A DNA stretch of 64,000 nucleotides. Origin: Patiria miniata (taxonomy: Eukaryota; Echinodermata; Asteroidea; Valvatida; Asterinidae). The notes below the pieces were generated by a model that ran no database searches, was not told the origin of the DNA, and saw only the letters and a list, made by a program, of their open reading frames with translations. Of this stretch, positions 9,701-24,700 are shown piece after piece. Every line of letters starts with the position of its first letter. Position 1 is the stretch's first letter. The translations under genes and the position numbers were made by a program. Location of the stretch: positions 9,958,262 to 10,022,261 of the forward strand of contig NW_024037055.1 of NCBI RefSeq assembly GCF_015706575.1, given 5' to 3'.

Positions 9701-12700
9701 CTATAAGTGAGCAAATAGCACAAATTTCCAATTTCTAATACTGAAGAGTTTAATTATTGAAGTATGTGGCAGGCGTTGTTGGCAAGGCGTTCGAATGTCT
9801 CTCCCGGTGGTCTTCCTGGGACCCTCTCTTTATTACCTTTGAGGGGTTACTTGTGCACGGAGCCCATACCGCATGTCTGATCTACAAAATTCCTAAAATG
9901 GTGCTGATAAGCTAACACATAATAACAATTGCAAAAACTTCACGCAGGGCACCACCGTGAGTCCTTCCTTCAAAATCGTCCACTGTGTAGAAAACCAGCG
10001 TTATCTTTTTTTGTGCATGAACTTTCTAGAGGCATCCAGCCCCATGTAAAGTAATTCACTGAAATAGTCATGATGTTACTCAGAGTTCAGCTCGGTGCAA
10101 CCATGATTACTGGTTTACACACACTGCAACAGCCCAGTGGTTTCGTTATGGCTGTTGTGAATCCGTTTTATAAATTTCACAATCTGCTACCAGTTGTGAC
10201 CAACAAGGGGACTTCCCTACATAAGGCATAACCCCATGTCAGGGGTTATGCCTACAATGCCTGTGTGCAAAGTGTTCTCCAGTATGCGAGTGAAACCTTG
10301 CCAGTAACTATGTTACGCCCCAACTATGGTATCGGTCCCAACTATAGTTGGGATCGTCCCAACTATAGTTAGGACGGTCCCAACTGTAGTTCCACAGTTG
10401 GGCTGGCCCAACTATAGTTGGGAGTCATCAAGGGGGCCATCTATAGTTGGGCCACTCCAATCTTTTTATTTTGCGGTCCCAACTATAGTTTACATTGATG
10501 TACAACTATAAAACATTCCCTACAGCTCTGATACACGTCTGACTTTACTTGGGACCATTGAAATTAGCTATATTGATGGGGCTAATCTATAGTTGGGCCA
10601 CTCCAATCTTTTTATTTTTCGGTCCCAACTATAGTTTACATTGATGTACAACTTTAATACATTCCCTACATCATGTTCCTAGCTCCATGTTGGAACTAAT
10701 GAAATTAGTATTGGTGGGCCCATCTATAGTTGGACCATGGCAATCTTTTTATTTTGCGGTGTCCCAACTATTACATTGATGTACAACTATAAAACATTCC
10801 CCACAGCTCTGATACACGTCTGACTTTACTTGGGACCATTGAAATAGCTATGGGTGGGGCCCATCTATAGTTGGGCCACTCCAATTGTTTTTTATTTTGC
10901 GGTGCCAACTATAGTTTACGTTGCTGTACGACTATAAAACATTCCCTACAGCTCTGATACACGTCTGACTTTACTTGGGACCATTGAAATTAGCTATATT
11001 GATGGGGCTAATCTATAGTTGGGCCACTCCAATTTTTTTATTTTTCGGTCCCAACTATAGTTTACATTGATGTACAACTTTAATACATTCCCTACAGCAT
11101 GTTCCTAGCTCCATGTTGGATCTAATGAAATTAGTATTGGTGGCCGGACCCATCTATAGTTGGGCCGTGGCAATCATTTTATTTTGCGGTGTCCCAACTA
11201 TAGTTTACATTGATGTACAACTATAAAACATTCCCCACAGCTCTGATACACGTCTGACTTTACTTGGGACCATTGAAATAGCTATGGGTGGGGCCCATCT
11301 ATAGTTGGGCCACTCCAATTGTTTTTTATTTTGCGGTGCCAACTATAGTTTACGTTGCTGTACGACTATAAAACATTCCCTACAGCTCTGATACATGTCT
11401 GACTTTACTTGGGACCATTGAAATTAGCTATATTGATGGGGCTAATCTATAGTTGGGCCACTCCAATCTTTTTATTTTTCAGTCCCAACTATAGTTTACA
11501 TTGATGTACAACTTTAAAGCATTCCCTACAGCATGTTCCTAGCTCCATGTTGGAACTAATGAAATTAGCTAATGGTAGGGCCCATCTATAGTTGGGCCAT
11601 CGCAATCTTTTTATTTTGCGGTCCCAACTATAGTTTACGCTGCTGTACGACTACCTACAGCTCTGATACACGTCTGACTTTACTTGGGACCAATGAAATT
11701 AGCTACGTGGGGCCTATGTATAGTTGGGCCACTCTAATCTTTTTATTTTGCGGTCCCAACTATAGTTTACATTGCTGTACGACTATAAAACATTCCCTTC
11801 AGCTCTGATACGTGTCCGACTTTACTTGGGACCATTGACATTAGCTATGGGTGGGGCCCATCTATAGCTGGGCCACGCCAATCTTTGAATTTTGCATAAA
11901 AAATGTTGCTGTCCAGACTATAAAAACCCAGCTGGACAACTCATCCAACTAGGCAGTACCGAGTGGCCGGCCCTGCGGCACGCATGCACGTGGTGCCAGC
12001 GCCACGGAACATTACTCCAGTCCTAACTATAGTTGGGCCGACCCAACTGCCGCACTATAGTTGGGACAGTCCCAACTATAGTTGGGACCGATGCGATAGT
12101 TGGGGCGTAACAAATATAATGACATCTACCGCCTTACCCACAATGATAACGCCATCCTACGATGCGTTGCAGCTGCGACGCGTCCTGTGATCCATTTCAC
12201 AAAACACGTAGCAGGTGCGATGCATCGCATGTGTATTAATAGCACAATACGGCAACTGTTGCATGTATTTATTGAGCGTACAGTAAATAGTCGTCTGATA
12301 TTCAACAAAGAGTCGTCGGATCTCCTCTTGAAAAGTTTTTAAAATGTAAAACAAAATGGTGGACGTGTGATGCAATTTTAAAGGAAAACAAGCTCTAGTG
12401 GACTGTGTAGCTACTTTGAAATTTTAACTGCAATATTCCAGGCTAATTCATAATTATTTAATGAATTTTCTATTTACAACTTTACACACATTGCCTCGGT
12501 ATTATGATCTCGTTTACGTAATGTTTATGGCACAACACTGGCAAAGAAATGGACTCTTCTTATTTTGCGACGAACACTAGACACGTCGTATCTTGCGACA
12601 TGTTTTAAGCCGTTGTCAAGGAACTTACGAAGCGTTCAACACATTGCAACGACGCGTTGCGAGTTGCGACGTGTTACACGTCGTCGCAGCGCTTCGTGAA

Positions 12701-15700
12701 ATCGGGTGCAGGTTTCGTTACCTTCCACAAAATCCTGTAAAATACTACCCAGAAAACCATCTATGGGATCTGGTATGGTTATAGGGTAAACAGGAAAAAA
12801 CACTGTACTTACACGTGCACGTTCACTTCCAGCTTTCTTTACACTATCTTCACCTGTGTAGACATTGTGATGCAGGATTCGCCCCACGATCAATAACAAG
12901 AACCCAACAATGACAAGAGAATTGATGGTGCTGGGTGTGGGAGAGGAAAAGGAACATAAAAATCAAACACAGAAGCACAGATTACCTCTTGGATTAAGTG
13001 TCAAATAAAGCAATTATATAGGCAACGATGTTTGAGGAAATTTCCAAGAAGAGGGGGCAGATTTAAATTTTATGAAATATTTTGAGGAATTTCCATATTG
13101 AAAAAAAAACGAACTTTGTTCACATCCTGAGGATTCCTATGTTTGCAGTACGTTCAGTGCCTGTTAAGATTGCCAAACTTGACTTAAGGGAAAAACAAAC
13201 TGAATATAGCTTCAGGCATTATATTGGGGATTTATGATGCCTCATCGGGGGATGAATGATGATTAATATAATAATAATTTGGGAGGCTAATCATCCTTAC
13301 TCGCAGCTGGTATGCTGAATTGCGAAGGATGCGGCTACAACGTGGTCGGGCCGCTGGCACGTAAAGGCGCCTAAACGCGCTGCCGGCCACATCGACCCAT
13401 ATGACCACGGAGCACAGCCTGAGATCGAAAGTGTTCGATTTTTCCGGAGGGAGGAAAACCGGAGGGCCCGGAGAAAAACCCACGTGGCACAGGAGAGAAC
13501 CAACGCACAACTCTACTCACATGCGATCCGCGGCCAGGATTCGAACCGTGGTCACCTTGGTGAGAGGCGAGCGCTTTACGCACAAGCCACCCATGCCACC
13601 CATTGTTACCCGACAACGATTGTCAATCTAATTGGACAACTAGTGATTGAGTTGCGGTCGACTTGTGATTGACTTGTGATGGAGCTTTCACAACTAAACC
13701 TGTAACAGAGCCTCAAACTTCACCCCTAGTGGTGCTCTTGCATGAGTTGGCTGTGGCTGGCGACCAGCGAACAAAGACATTGACAAATTGGGAGGATTAG
13801 GAACATAGGTCTGGATAGCTCAGTTGTAAGATATCTGCCGTAATATGAAACCTGCACTCCTAAAGCCCCTCGCTGCACACCTTTCTGATTCTACCGATTC
13901 ACTGGATCATCGGTCCATCAGACGAACAGAGTGGAGAGGTGTGCTGTAAAAGCTTGGACTGATCTGACCGTATACTGGGTGACGTACAGGATGAAATCAA
14001 ACATGCTGGATATTTTCACATCGGATTTCACTGGATCCGATGTCACCAGAAAGGTGTGCGGGCAGCACTCCGATTTCACCGGACGCGATATTTATGTTAA
14101 CCAATCAGATTCACGAAGAATGCAGTTACCTGATGGCAGACTGATGCTAAAACCCCCAAGGGGGCATCAGTCCCCGTGCCAAGTAAAAGATTCCTTAAAA
14201 TCCTCTACAATCAACTCGAGGATTCGGAAAGATCTGGGAGAGTTGGGGTTAATCTCTCCTTACCTGAACCACTGGATGCTGGAGTGTGGCATGGATTCCA
14301 AGATGTAATCCCATCTGGATGCCCATCGTATCTTCGTATTGAGCTGTCCAAAGGATTCCAAATGAAAATAGTTAGCATTTGCATCAAGCTGGCCTTTGAA
14401 TATTCATGACTTCACAGCCAAACCTGTCCCTCTGCTCCATCCCCCCATCCCTACCACCCCTTAAAACAAAACCCTAGCACTGAAGTCTTAATAGAATTAA
14501 GTTATTAGCATTTGCCTTTGTAAGTTTGTAAACGCACTCAGTCACATATATATACAGGGTGTATCAAAAAAAAGTATACACTTAGAGAAATGTATCTAAA
14601 AAGGATGTTTTATAATTTTTCAAAAATGTGTCACTAAATATTGATGGACCAAGGTCTCACGCTTTAATTGCCACCATGTTAATCTTCAGCTGTTCCGCAT
14701 GAGTGAACACTAGCTATTTACTTTCACCAGATTTGAATTGGCTTGCGCACAAAAGTGAAATGGTTAAAACATAATCAAACACCGTGGTAGGGAAGTTTAG
14801 GCATGTGATTTGTTGCTCACAAATGTTCAAGAAAATTGGATTAACCCTTAGTCCTCCACAGGCCCACCAAGTTTGGACTCAAGTTGCGCCTTCCTCAAAA
14901 CATTAACAACAGCATGACCTTACAAGTCAATGATTAGGCCTAATGGTACTCGTCATGAGGGAATGCAACGTTTGCACTTCATGCATGCACGATTCAGTCT
15001 TCGAATTGGCCACCATTTCTTTGCACACAGACTTCTGCCCTCCTCAGCATGTCAATGATTTTCGTCATTATCGTCCTGGCAGAAGAAATGGACAATTTAG
15101 GCGTGCCTGGTGGGCGCAAGATGGGGCACCACCGCACAAGAGGAGGATCGTGACTGAACGTCTCACTGAATTGTTTGGCGATCGCTTCATCGCATTAAAA
15201 CCGGCCCGTCGAGTGGCCCCCAAGATCGCCCGATCTTACCCCATGCTGGACTTTTTCTTGTGAGGCCATGTTAAGTCTAAGGTGTACACCACTCCACCAA
15301 GAGACCTGGATGACCTGCAAGAACGTGTTACTGCCGAAGTTGCTGTTGTGAGGCAGGATGCCGCAATGATTAGGTGCGCAGTTTATGACATGCTGAGGAG
15401 GGCAGAAGTCTGTGTGCAAAGAAATGGTGGCCACGTCGAAGACTGAATCGTGCATGCATGAAGTGCAAACGTTGCATTCCCTCATGACGGTTACCATTAG
15501 GCCTAATCATTGACTTGTAAGGTCATGCTGTTGTTAATGTTTTGAGGAAGGCGCAACTTGAGTCCAAACTTGATGGGCCTGTGGAGGACTAAGGGTTAAT
15601 CCAATTTTCATGAAAGTTTGTGAGCAACAAAGCACATGCCTAAACTTCCCTACCACGGTGTTTGATTATGTTTTAACAATTTCACTTTTGTGCGCAAGCC

Positions 15701-18700
15701 AATTCAAATCTAGTGAAAGTAAATAGCTAGTGTTCACTCATGCAGAACAGCTGAAGATTGACATGGTGGCAATTAAAGCGTAAGACCTTGGTCCATCAAT
15801 ATTTAGTGACAGATTTTTGAAAAATTATAAAACATCCTTTTTTGATACATTTCTCTAAGTGTATACTTTTTTTTGATACACCCTGTATTTGTCACTCAAG
15901 GTTTCTCCCAATCCTGTGCTCTCCAAACGTTTACAGTTTTGGAGGTTCAAATGCCCTGTGCACAGATTCACATGCATATATGGGTAGTCAGGTTGGCGTA
16001 GCGGTTCTTTCCTCGCCTTCCACCGCTGTGACCCAGGTTCGAATCCCGCCTGGGCCAACATGTGGATTGGAGTTTTCAGTCCCTACCTGATTCTGTGGGT
16101 TCTCCTCAGCATATTCTTCTGGGGTTTTCCTCCCACCCCTAAAAACTGTAATTTCTTCTCATTGTCTTCTCTCTACGGGTTTCTTCAGGCTTGCGAGCTA
16201 CAGTGCCTAGGGCACTTTTGAGGAATCCTTGGTTTCATTCATTTGTCATTACCAGAAATAATTATTAGTATTAATAACAATAATAATAAATATGGCATGG
16301 AGTACACAAAACTAGTTGTCATTTGAGAATACACAAACCTGTAGCATATTTGCAAATGGTGACGATGTCACTCAAGTGTCTAGTCACGTCGCTTTTGACA
16401 GGGTACATGTACTAGTGAATGGAGCCCACTGTATAGTATTTGACTCAGACACTGGCCAGAACAACGAAAAACCTCAAAAAGGCAAAGTAATGTAAAGCAT
16501 AAGAGGAGGGAACAAACGCACCTCATATTCCACTTTATAGGTGTAGCTGATGGAGATGGGTTCCTTGATCTCAGCAGGGATGGCCATGGGAGCAGAGACT
16601 GGATTCTCACTCACACTGGTCAGGCATTTACCACCAGTCTTCTTGTGGTTGATACTGCCAAGGAAAACAAGTTAACCTTAAGGTCAAACTCAAACACCAG
16701 GATTTGTTAGAATCTGTTGGAGTGAGTACTAGTAACTGCACTAGTAAACTGTTAGTAAACTTTAAGCCCGGTTCATGCTTCACGCGAAAGCAAAAGTTGT
16801 GATGTTAACAATACGTTTGAAGTGCATCGACAATTGTTGTTGACATGCTTTGGCGTGAAGTATGAACCGGGCATTACACGGCGTAATGCATACCGCCAAT
16901 AATCAGAGTCCAACAGTTTCTGTGTACAGTTTACCACATGGTGTTGGAATTTGCAGGAGTGAAGAAGGTTCCTAGTAAATCAGTGTAGGGGGTAGGGTTA
17001 AGGCATAGCCCAGGTTGGACGAAGTCTTCATTGCATTACGACTAACGTCCAGGACGAGAATTCTCTACATAAGACCACCCAAAATTTGGACCAGATTTTT
17101 GTTACGTTTTACCTCGTTACAGAAGCTTATTTCACGCCTACATTTTCTCTGTGTCCTTCTCTATTGATCCAGGGGTTCAGGAATTCCATATGTGATGCTG
17201 ACCGACATTAATCAGGAAAATAAACTCTAAAGCAACGTTAAACTTGTACGTGTTTGTAGTCTCTTTTCATCAGTTTTATTCCCAAGTCGTACGTCATGTA
17301 CGTGCGCACGAAAGCGCGCACGCACGCTAGCGCCCTCATTTGTTATAGTTTTGGTTGGAACAGTGACGTCACTCCAGCCAACCGATGTCACGAAAACGCT
17401 CAACCAATGACCAAAGCCGAAACGTGTTTCTGGTAACTGGCTCGAAAACACGCTCGGTCATTGGATTAGCAACCGCGCCTTCAAGTAAGTGCGCGTGCGT
17501 ATGAGGGTGGTTACTAAGCAAATCGCGCGTGCGCACTGCATATTCATGCTGCATAGTCTGGCCCCCGGACCAGACGTGATATGAGCGTCGAGACTAATTG
17601 TCCGGTCTAGGGAACCAGACTACACACTGCACAGACGTACATCATGTACGACTAGAATAGACTCGGCGGTGAGAAACTGATGAAAAGAGTCTACAAACAC
17701 GTACAAGTTTAACGTTGCTTTCGAGTTTATTTTCCAGATTAAGGTCGGTCAGCATCGCATATGGAATTTCTGAACCCAGCGGCCCAATAGATAAGGCTAC
17801 ATAGAATACTAAGACGTAAAAATTAGCTTCTCCAACAAGGTAAAAATATTGAAAACACTGGTCATAAATTTTTTCGCCCGGTTTTGAGCACTTTATACCC
17901 TGGACTCCCTCCGTTACGTAGGGAGGAAAGGGAGTCCACCTGGGCTAGGTTAAGGCAGTATTATTTACAAGAAAAATATCAAACAAAAATACACATTTAG
18001 GGTGACATAAGCTGCTAAGACAAAATGTAACAGTGCAATCTATTTAGGACTGTCACATGCAAGGTGTCTAATCTCCACTAATTTGGAATGCACATAAAGT
18101 ACACAATCTTACTGAGTGATATTGCTTGTGTTCAGATAAATATGGTAAATGCTCGGGATATGTCTGATGTCAGAGTGATATTCATTACAAATACACTGCA
18201 ACTTCTGATCTGATCAGTAGATTTTACTGAGAGCATTTTCCTTCAGTTTCTTCTTTAAAAATAAAAGAAAACAGACTGGGCAATCTATAGGTAGCCTCTC
18301 TTTGGAAGTCTGGGGAAAAAACACACACAAGTGTTTATCATGTACGTTTTAGGGTATACTTTACAAATCCAAATACTGTATTTAGAAGAAAGCACAATAA
18401 GCAGTTGTCAGAATGCAAGGTGACACAAGAGAAGCTTTACAAATAAATGATGCCGTTATTTTGGGAGGAGGATGCCTACCTGTGGGGCTCAACTTTGATG
18501 GAGACAATGCGAGCGAGGTCTTCGTTCTCTGACATGCGATGGTACATGATAGTAAAGTTGATGTGATTGAACAGGTAGTAGGTATCCTTCTGGTCATAAT
18601 TTGTCTGCGAAGAGAAGAAAAGTTGACCCCAAAAAACAATTAAGTTTACACCCACTAATAATCAATAATCAATAGAAGCATCTTGGGCTCACCACCAGAA

Positions 18701-21700
18701 AAATACGGCCATTTCCTCCAGCACATTAAGACCAAGTATTATTAGCCCACCAGAATCCAATTATTCCAAAGTGTGAGTGTCTATAAATCAATCTGGGCAT
18801 GCAGTCAATTCTATCACGAAGGCCCCCTTCAGTGGCGAAAGCATTGCACTAGCTATTGTTCACATAACAATCCGTCACGGGCAGTTGCCTTGCACAATAG
18901 CATGCACAATGGTCTCTCCATTGAAGGGGGCCGTGCACATGCCCGGATTCTTCTATATAATGAATGGTCTTTGTTCAAAAATCCAACAGAGTAACCCACT
19001 GCTGATACTGCAGATTTAGTATGTTAGCTGTATAACGTTGTATAATTATAAAACCCAAACACTAATTTATCACTAAGAAAAATGATCCCCCATTTTGTAC
19101 ACTACAGCATACACTCCGTGTCAGGCATTTTTCTGTACATCTTGAGAACTCTTTATAAAATTGATCTTGGGTACTCACATCAATGACGCAGGCATCTTTA
19201 CGGATGCCCTGTTTGTCGACATAGCAACCAACAGGGAATCCAGGGGAGCAATACTTCTGGTCTCCTTCCACTGTGTAGCACCAGGTCACTGGCATGTTGT
19301 CAATAATCCTGCAAACAAACACACAAATAAAAGTCCACACAATAAGAACAAGGAAAGACAAGGGTGCTTTCCATTCATGCAAACGTGTTTACGTCTGTTA
19401 GCTTAGGCCATGTGAACATGCCAACCCTATGTGGAATCATAGTTTCATTTTGCCATGCCAATCCCACATGTGTCACTGTTTGGACAGTAACTTATACAAT
19501 TCTCACAAATTTATTGTGACTAAAAGTGAAGTTTTGCCAGCAATAAATGAACTAGTGGCGTGCATTTACGAGTAGTAAAGGAAACGGGTACCCTATTGAA
19601 GTAAAACACGGGTATCCGGGTACCTGTAAAAGAAACTCATCCCTAAATTCAAATTCCGGAAGTTGTCTGACGAGCTTTATTACGGTGTAAAACTGCAACT
19701 TTTGTGAGCATCATCTGCCGAGTGTTATTAATGCACATACATGTAAATGTGAAATACGTTTTGATTTTCCAGGTAGCTTGGTATTTATTTTGAAATTCCC
19801 GACAAACCTTCTTTTTTTATTGTCTGAGAGGTTACTTAGTACTTTGTAGTAAAATTGGTTATGGGCACCTGATCCCATAATCTAGAACCAATTCCTGATG
19901 TCAGCGGTCGTGTACTTGAGTACCCGGTTCCGATGCATACCCCTAAAATGAACTTTCTTTGGATGAAGAAAACAGAAAACTTCAGGCTGATAATCATTAT
20001 GTTCACTGTGTTTGGCCATTTTGGAATATTAAGTGAACGACTCAGGAAGACCGTTCGCATTTGTTGGCAACGTTCGCCAAATTTTGGTGGCAAACAGTCA
20101 GTCCCACTTGCACAAACGTTGCCAACGTTGGCAAACATTACAGTGGCACACACCCCTGGTGTGAGTCGCTAACGTGAAGACACACCGCACATGGGTGATG
20201 GCTCATACTTTATCACTGACTGCTTAAAGATCCATAAGATCATTATCACACAGAGAACCAACACTAGCAAATCAAGTGGAGTAGCAGTACAAGGTAAGTT
20301 TGGTAGAATGTCTGTACAGCGTTCCGGGGTGTGCTGGTTCAAATCCTGCTTGAGTCAATTTTCTTTGTTACTGAAAAAAAACTGAATGATTTAACCAAGT
20401 TTTTGTTTCCTTTGTGGTTTACTTGCAATATAAATTTAGTCAGGATTTTAAAAATCCTATATGTTCAAACTGAACATTTACCAGTGCAATTAAAAAGGAA
20501 AACATGAAATAAAATATTATGTCCATTTCTGTGGATTCTACAAATGTACAATGTATGTATGTATAAGACCATGCATGTATCGTGTAAATCATACCTTTTT
20601 TCAACCTGGACAAATTGTCTAAATTAAACTTATTACGTGTTTTTTGTGTGTTTAATCACTGTTACTGATATTCTGAGAATACAAATTTAAAAGCAGTGCA
20701 AGGGCCACGCGCAAATCAATAACGCTCTATGTACATGTACAATGTACATATAGCCTACATTGTACCATGCTTTCAAAAGAAATTGAGGCCCTTTAATGTT
20801 AAAAAGCTACACGTGTACACATTTACAGCACACCAAGCAGAATACATGTATATCAGCCATTGCATGCATTTATAATCACAGGTACACAGATTGTAGTTGT
20901 GTGGCAGACTGCTATTTTATTTGGCAAAACTGACTTAAAAACGGCAGAAATAATTATGTTTTTGAACCAAGGCACCACTGCAGGTGGTGACTGGAGATAC
21001 AATTTCACATTTTCCTGAGAAACAATGGGAAAAATACACCTGAACAAAGTGCAGTTATGAGACTAAAAACAATGAACATGTACAGGTACATTTGCGAATC
21101 ATGTTATAGGCCAATGTGGAGCTGGTGAATTGCTAAACACATGGTTCAATAAATGTTAAACATCAGAAAACGGCTCAGACTTATGACTTATTCAGGTTAT
21201 TTGGTGGACATGTGCAAATAAGGTTGACTCTTTGTCTGTGAATAAGAACAGTTATTACATTATTTAATAGGCTTCTGAATGCATTTGTAATGAGTAGTAC
21301 CACGCTCACAAAGATTAAAGGACGTGTGATTAACTGCAGAACAGTATAAGCAGGAAGCTGACCATGGAAAAGAAACACTGCCTTGCAAAAGTCAAATAAT
21401 TAGTGGCAAAGCCAATTTAACGGTTACACAGTACTAGAATTCCAGCTACATGTAAATTCATGGTATTGGTCATATATAAGCATAGCAAAAGCACATTTCT
21501 CAAAATAACTTTAACGCCAGCATATCTGAAAAACTTTATGCAGATGTACACAATGTACATGAACAAAGGGCTCGAGTACATGTACTGTACACAGGAAGAC
21601 AGATATCTTTGCATAGCAGGCTTGTCTACATTTGTAAATAACAGCTAAAATCCCTGTGCTCTTTCAAAAACAATTCTACTGACCAGTGCTGCTGGTAGTT

Positions 21701-24700
21701 GAGCATGATGGCCTTCTGCAGAAAGGTCAACTTCTCCTCTTGCTCTTTGACCTTGGGGTCATAGGTCTTCTCACAGACCTTGACACAGTCCTCATTCTTG
21801 CTGAAGGTGAAGTTATAGGGCGAGGCATCGATGCGCTCCCCAAATACCACCTGGCCCAGGTTCTCCACGGGACGGACGTCTTCTGTTTTCGGGACCTGGC
21901 AGAAGTCAAACCTAAAATATTGGAAAGACAGAAAAAAAAGCATAAAAAAAATATTGTCCGAGTAGCATTTTACTAGTCGCTAGTGCTAGTTTGTAGTACA
22001 TTTCACTCACAACAACTGCAAACATTTCACGACATGCAGACTTGTTTTTCTGGCCCCTTTAACTCAAGAAAAAAATGAAATGCACGTAATGAAAGATTTT
22101 AAGAGAGCTGCGTTCCGTATATGGGCAGGTTTATTTATGATTTTTTTTCTCTTCAATATTTTGCTTGGCAAACTCTAGGAAAACCACTTCATCATGTACA
22201 TCAATGACCATTACAACAAGTCAGGTGTGTTTACAAACACAAATGCCCCGCAACGGTGACAGTTCCCATGACATAACACCACTCTTTTAACATCAACTTA
22301 CATGTACCTTGGTCACATGGAACATTCATTGACAGCATTAGTGTCTTCTGTAGGTTTTATATGAATTAGTCCCTAATCCCTATAATCTCAGAATAAATAC
22401 ATGATTTCTATTGTTTTAGCCACTGTGAACTTGACCCTTTACTTTTTTTCCCCAAATTCAATAGGCTTCTTAGGATTACCAAGAACAATCCACAAACCAA
22501 ATTTGAAGTTCATATGTTAAGTATTTCTCAAGTTATCGCGCTGACAAGATTTCTATTGTTTTAGCCACTGTGAACTTGACCCTTGACCTTTTGGCCCCAA
22601 ATGCAATAGGCTTCTTAGGATTGCCAAGAACAATCCACAAACCAAATTTGAAGTTCATATGTAAAGTATTTCTCAAGTTATCGCGCTGACAAGATTTCTA
22701 TTGTTTTAGCCACTGTGAACTTGACCTTAGGCCTTTTGGCCCCAAATGCAAAAGGCTTCTTAGGATTGCCAAAAACAATCCACAAACCAAATTTGAAGTC
22801 CACATGTAAAGTATTTCTCAAGTTATTGCGCTGACAAGATTTCTATTGTTTTAGCCACTGTGAACTTGACCTTTGGCCTTTTGGCCCCAAATGCAAAAGG
22901 CTTCTTAGGATTACCAAGAACAATCCACAAACCAAATTTGAAGTTCATATGTTAAGTATTTCTCAAGTTATCGCGCTGACAAGATTTCTATTGTTTTAGC
23001 CACTGTGAACTTGACCTTTGGCCTTTTGGCCCCAAATGCAAAAGGCTTCTTAGGATTACCAAGAACAATCCACAAACCAAATTTGAAGTTCATATGTTAA
23101 GTATTTCTCAAGTTATCGCGCTGACAAGATTTGTCCGGACACACACACACACCCACACACCCAGACTTGTTTCACATACCTAGTGTGGACTTTCCTTTCT
23201 TTTCGTGTAGTTCAGGAACACCAGTGGAAAAACTCATTTTTCTCAAACTGTGAAAACTCTTACAACCCAATTTTTTTTCAATGATTCCCTTTAGTGTTTC
23301 TCTTCATTCTGCTACAGATAAACCTAACCCAAAAATGCCTCTAAACCTGTTTTCCAGAAATGGGGAAACACTGTGTGGACGTGGGCAAGTCCACACTTCT
23401 TCGCTGCTACCTACATTATGTGGACGTCTTTTGTTCGGAAGTCCACACTGCGTATGTAAGACAAGCTCACCCACACACCCACCCACGGAAGGACAAGGCG
23501 GAAACAGTATGCCCCTTCGGCTTCGCCGCGGGGCATAAAAAACTGCCAATATTCAATGACAGTTTCTAGTTTTTGATGTGTGCATACATGTACATGTAAG
23601 GACAACTTTAGTCATGGCTGGCTTATCTCTAATCTTATTTTATGAAAGCTGTGTGAAATTCTCTTCTCACATTTTTTTTCTCACAATTGAAGTCCCTAAT
23701 GCATGGTGTTTCATATTCAGATGTCACCTAGTGGTCAGTAGGGGTGATTTTCTAGAGGGAAACAGCCAAATGCTACATGAATTTCATCCAGCCACATCTT
23801 TTCACAATATGTCGATTTGTCCAAAATTTTCACATATCCCCCCGTCAAGAGCCTAAATGGTTTTTCACTCTAGAAGATCTGGAGTCTATGATGACGGACA
23901 AACTCAAACGAGTTCTATTCCATGCATCCATGGAGCCCATTCTCCTCTACGGCTCTGAGGCATGGACTCCAACTACAAAGCAAGAGAGTCGGCTAGATGG
24001 ATGCTATACTGGCATGGTGAGGATGGCTCTAGACATGAGGAAGGAGACAAAAGTCAGGAATGAGGTGCTCTACGGCCACTAGTCTGAAAAATTGGGAATC
24101 TCAATACTGTGTATGAGAGTCCCAAAACTTAAGGTATTGAAAAACATGCAAAACAAGAAAACAGACTGGCACCTAAAACAACCAGTCCAACACAGCTTCA
24201 GTACTGCATCAATCAACCATGCCAAAAGAATTGAAGAAACATGTGGCATGATGCGGGAACTAGTCTCAATTTACTACACATTTCTCCATAGTCAAGCCAC
24301 CAGACTATTGACACTGAATGAAGAGGTCAGTCTTTTCAAATAGTTGGACCATGGTTGGACATGTACCAGTCTAGTATTTAGCCCCATTTTGGAATCACTT
24401 GACTTCCCTCTCATGTGCAAAATATTGAAAAAAGTCTCCTTTAAAAATTGAATTGAGTCTGCAAACTTGGTTGGTGAAATACTGAGGACCATTTCTTTGC
24501 CCCAGTGGAATTTTTGGAGAAATTTGCTGGCTAAAGTGTGAGTAAAGTGGGCCTGATTTAGTTTTGCATGTTTCAGAGCACTCCAGAGCCCTGTCTGTAC
24601 GGCCACCCACCAAGGATCTCCACAACTATCAGAACTAGGCGTCTGCGATTGGCTGTACACTGCGTACTTCATCCAGAGATAACTGCAAACCAACTCATCC

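Noticed and set aside
10320..12110. Regular palindromic repeats that could suggest a CRISPR array
   Set aside because: Eukaryotic intron context, spacers are themselves repeated, and the whole lies between transposon-like inverted ends. No cas genes.
21686..21976. 96-codon plus-strand frame
   Set aside because: Antisense shadow of TM9SF2 copy A exon 3.
24292..24693. 133-codon minus-strand frame recurring at 25762-26013
   Set aside because: Both lie in a duplicated non-coding repeat, and frame similarity follows from DNA identity. No known domain and no splice support.
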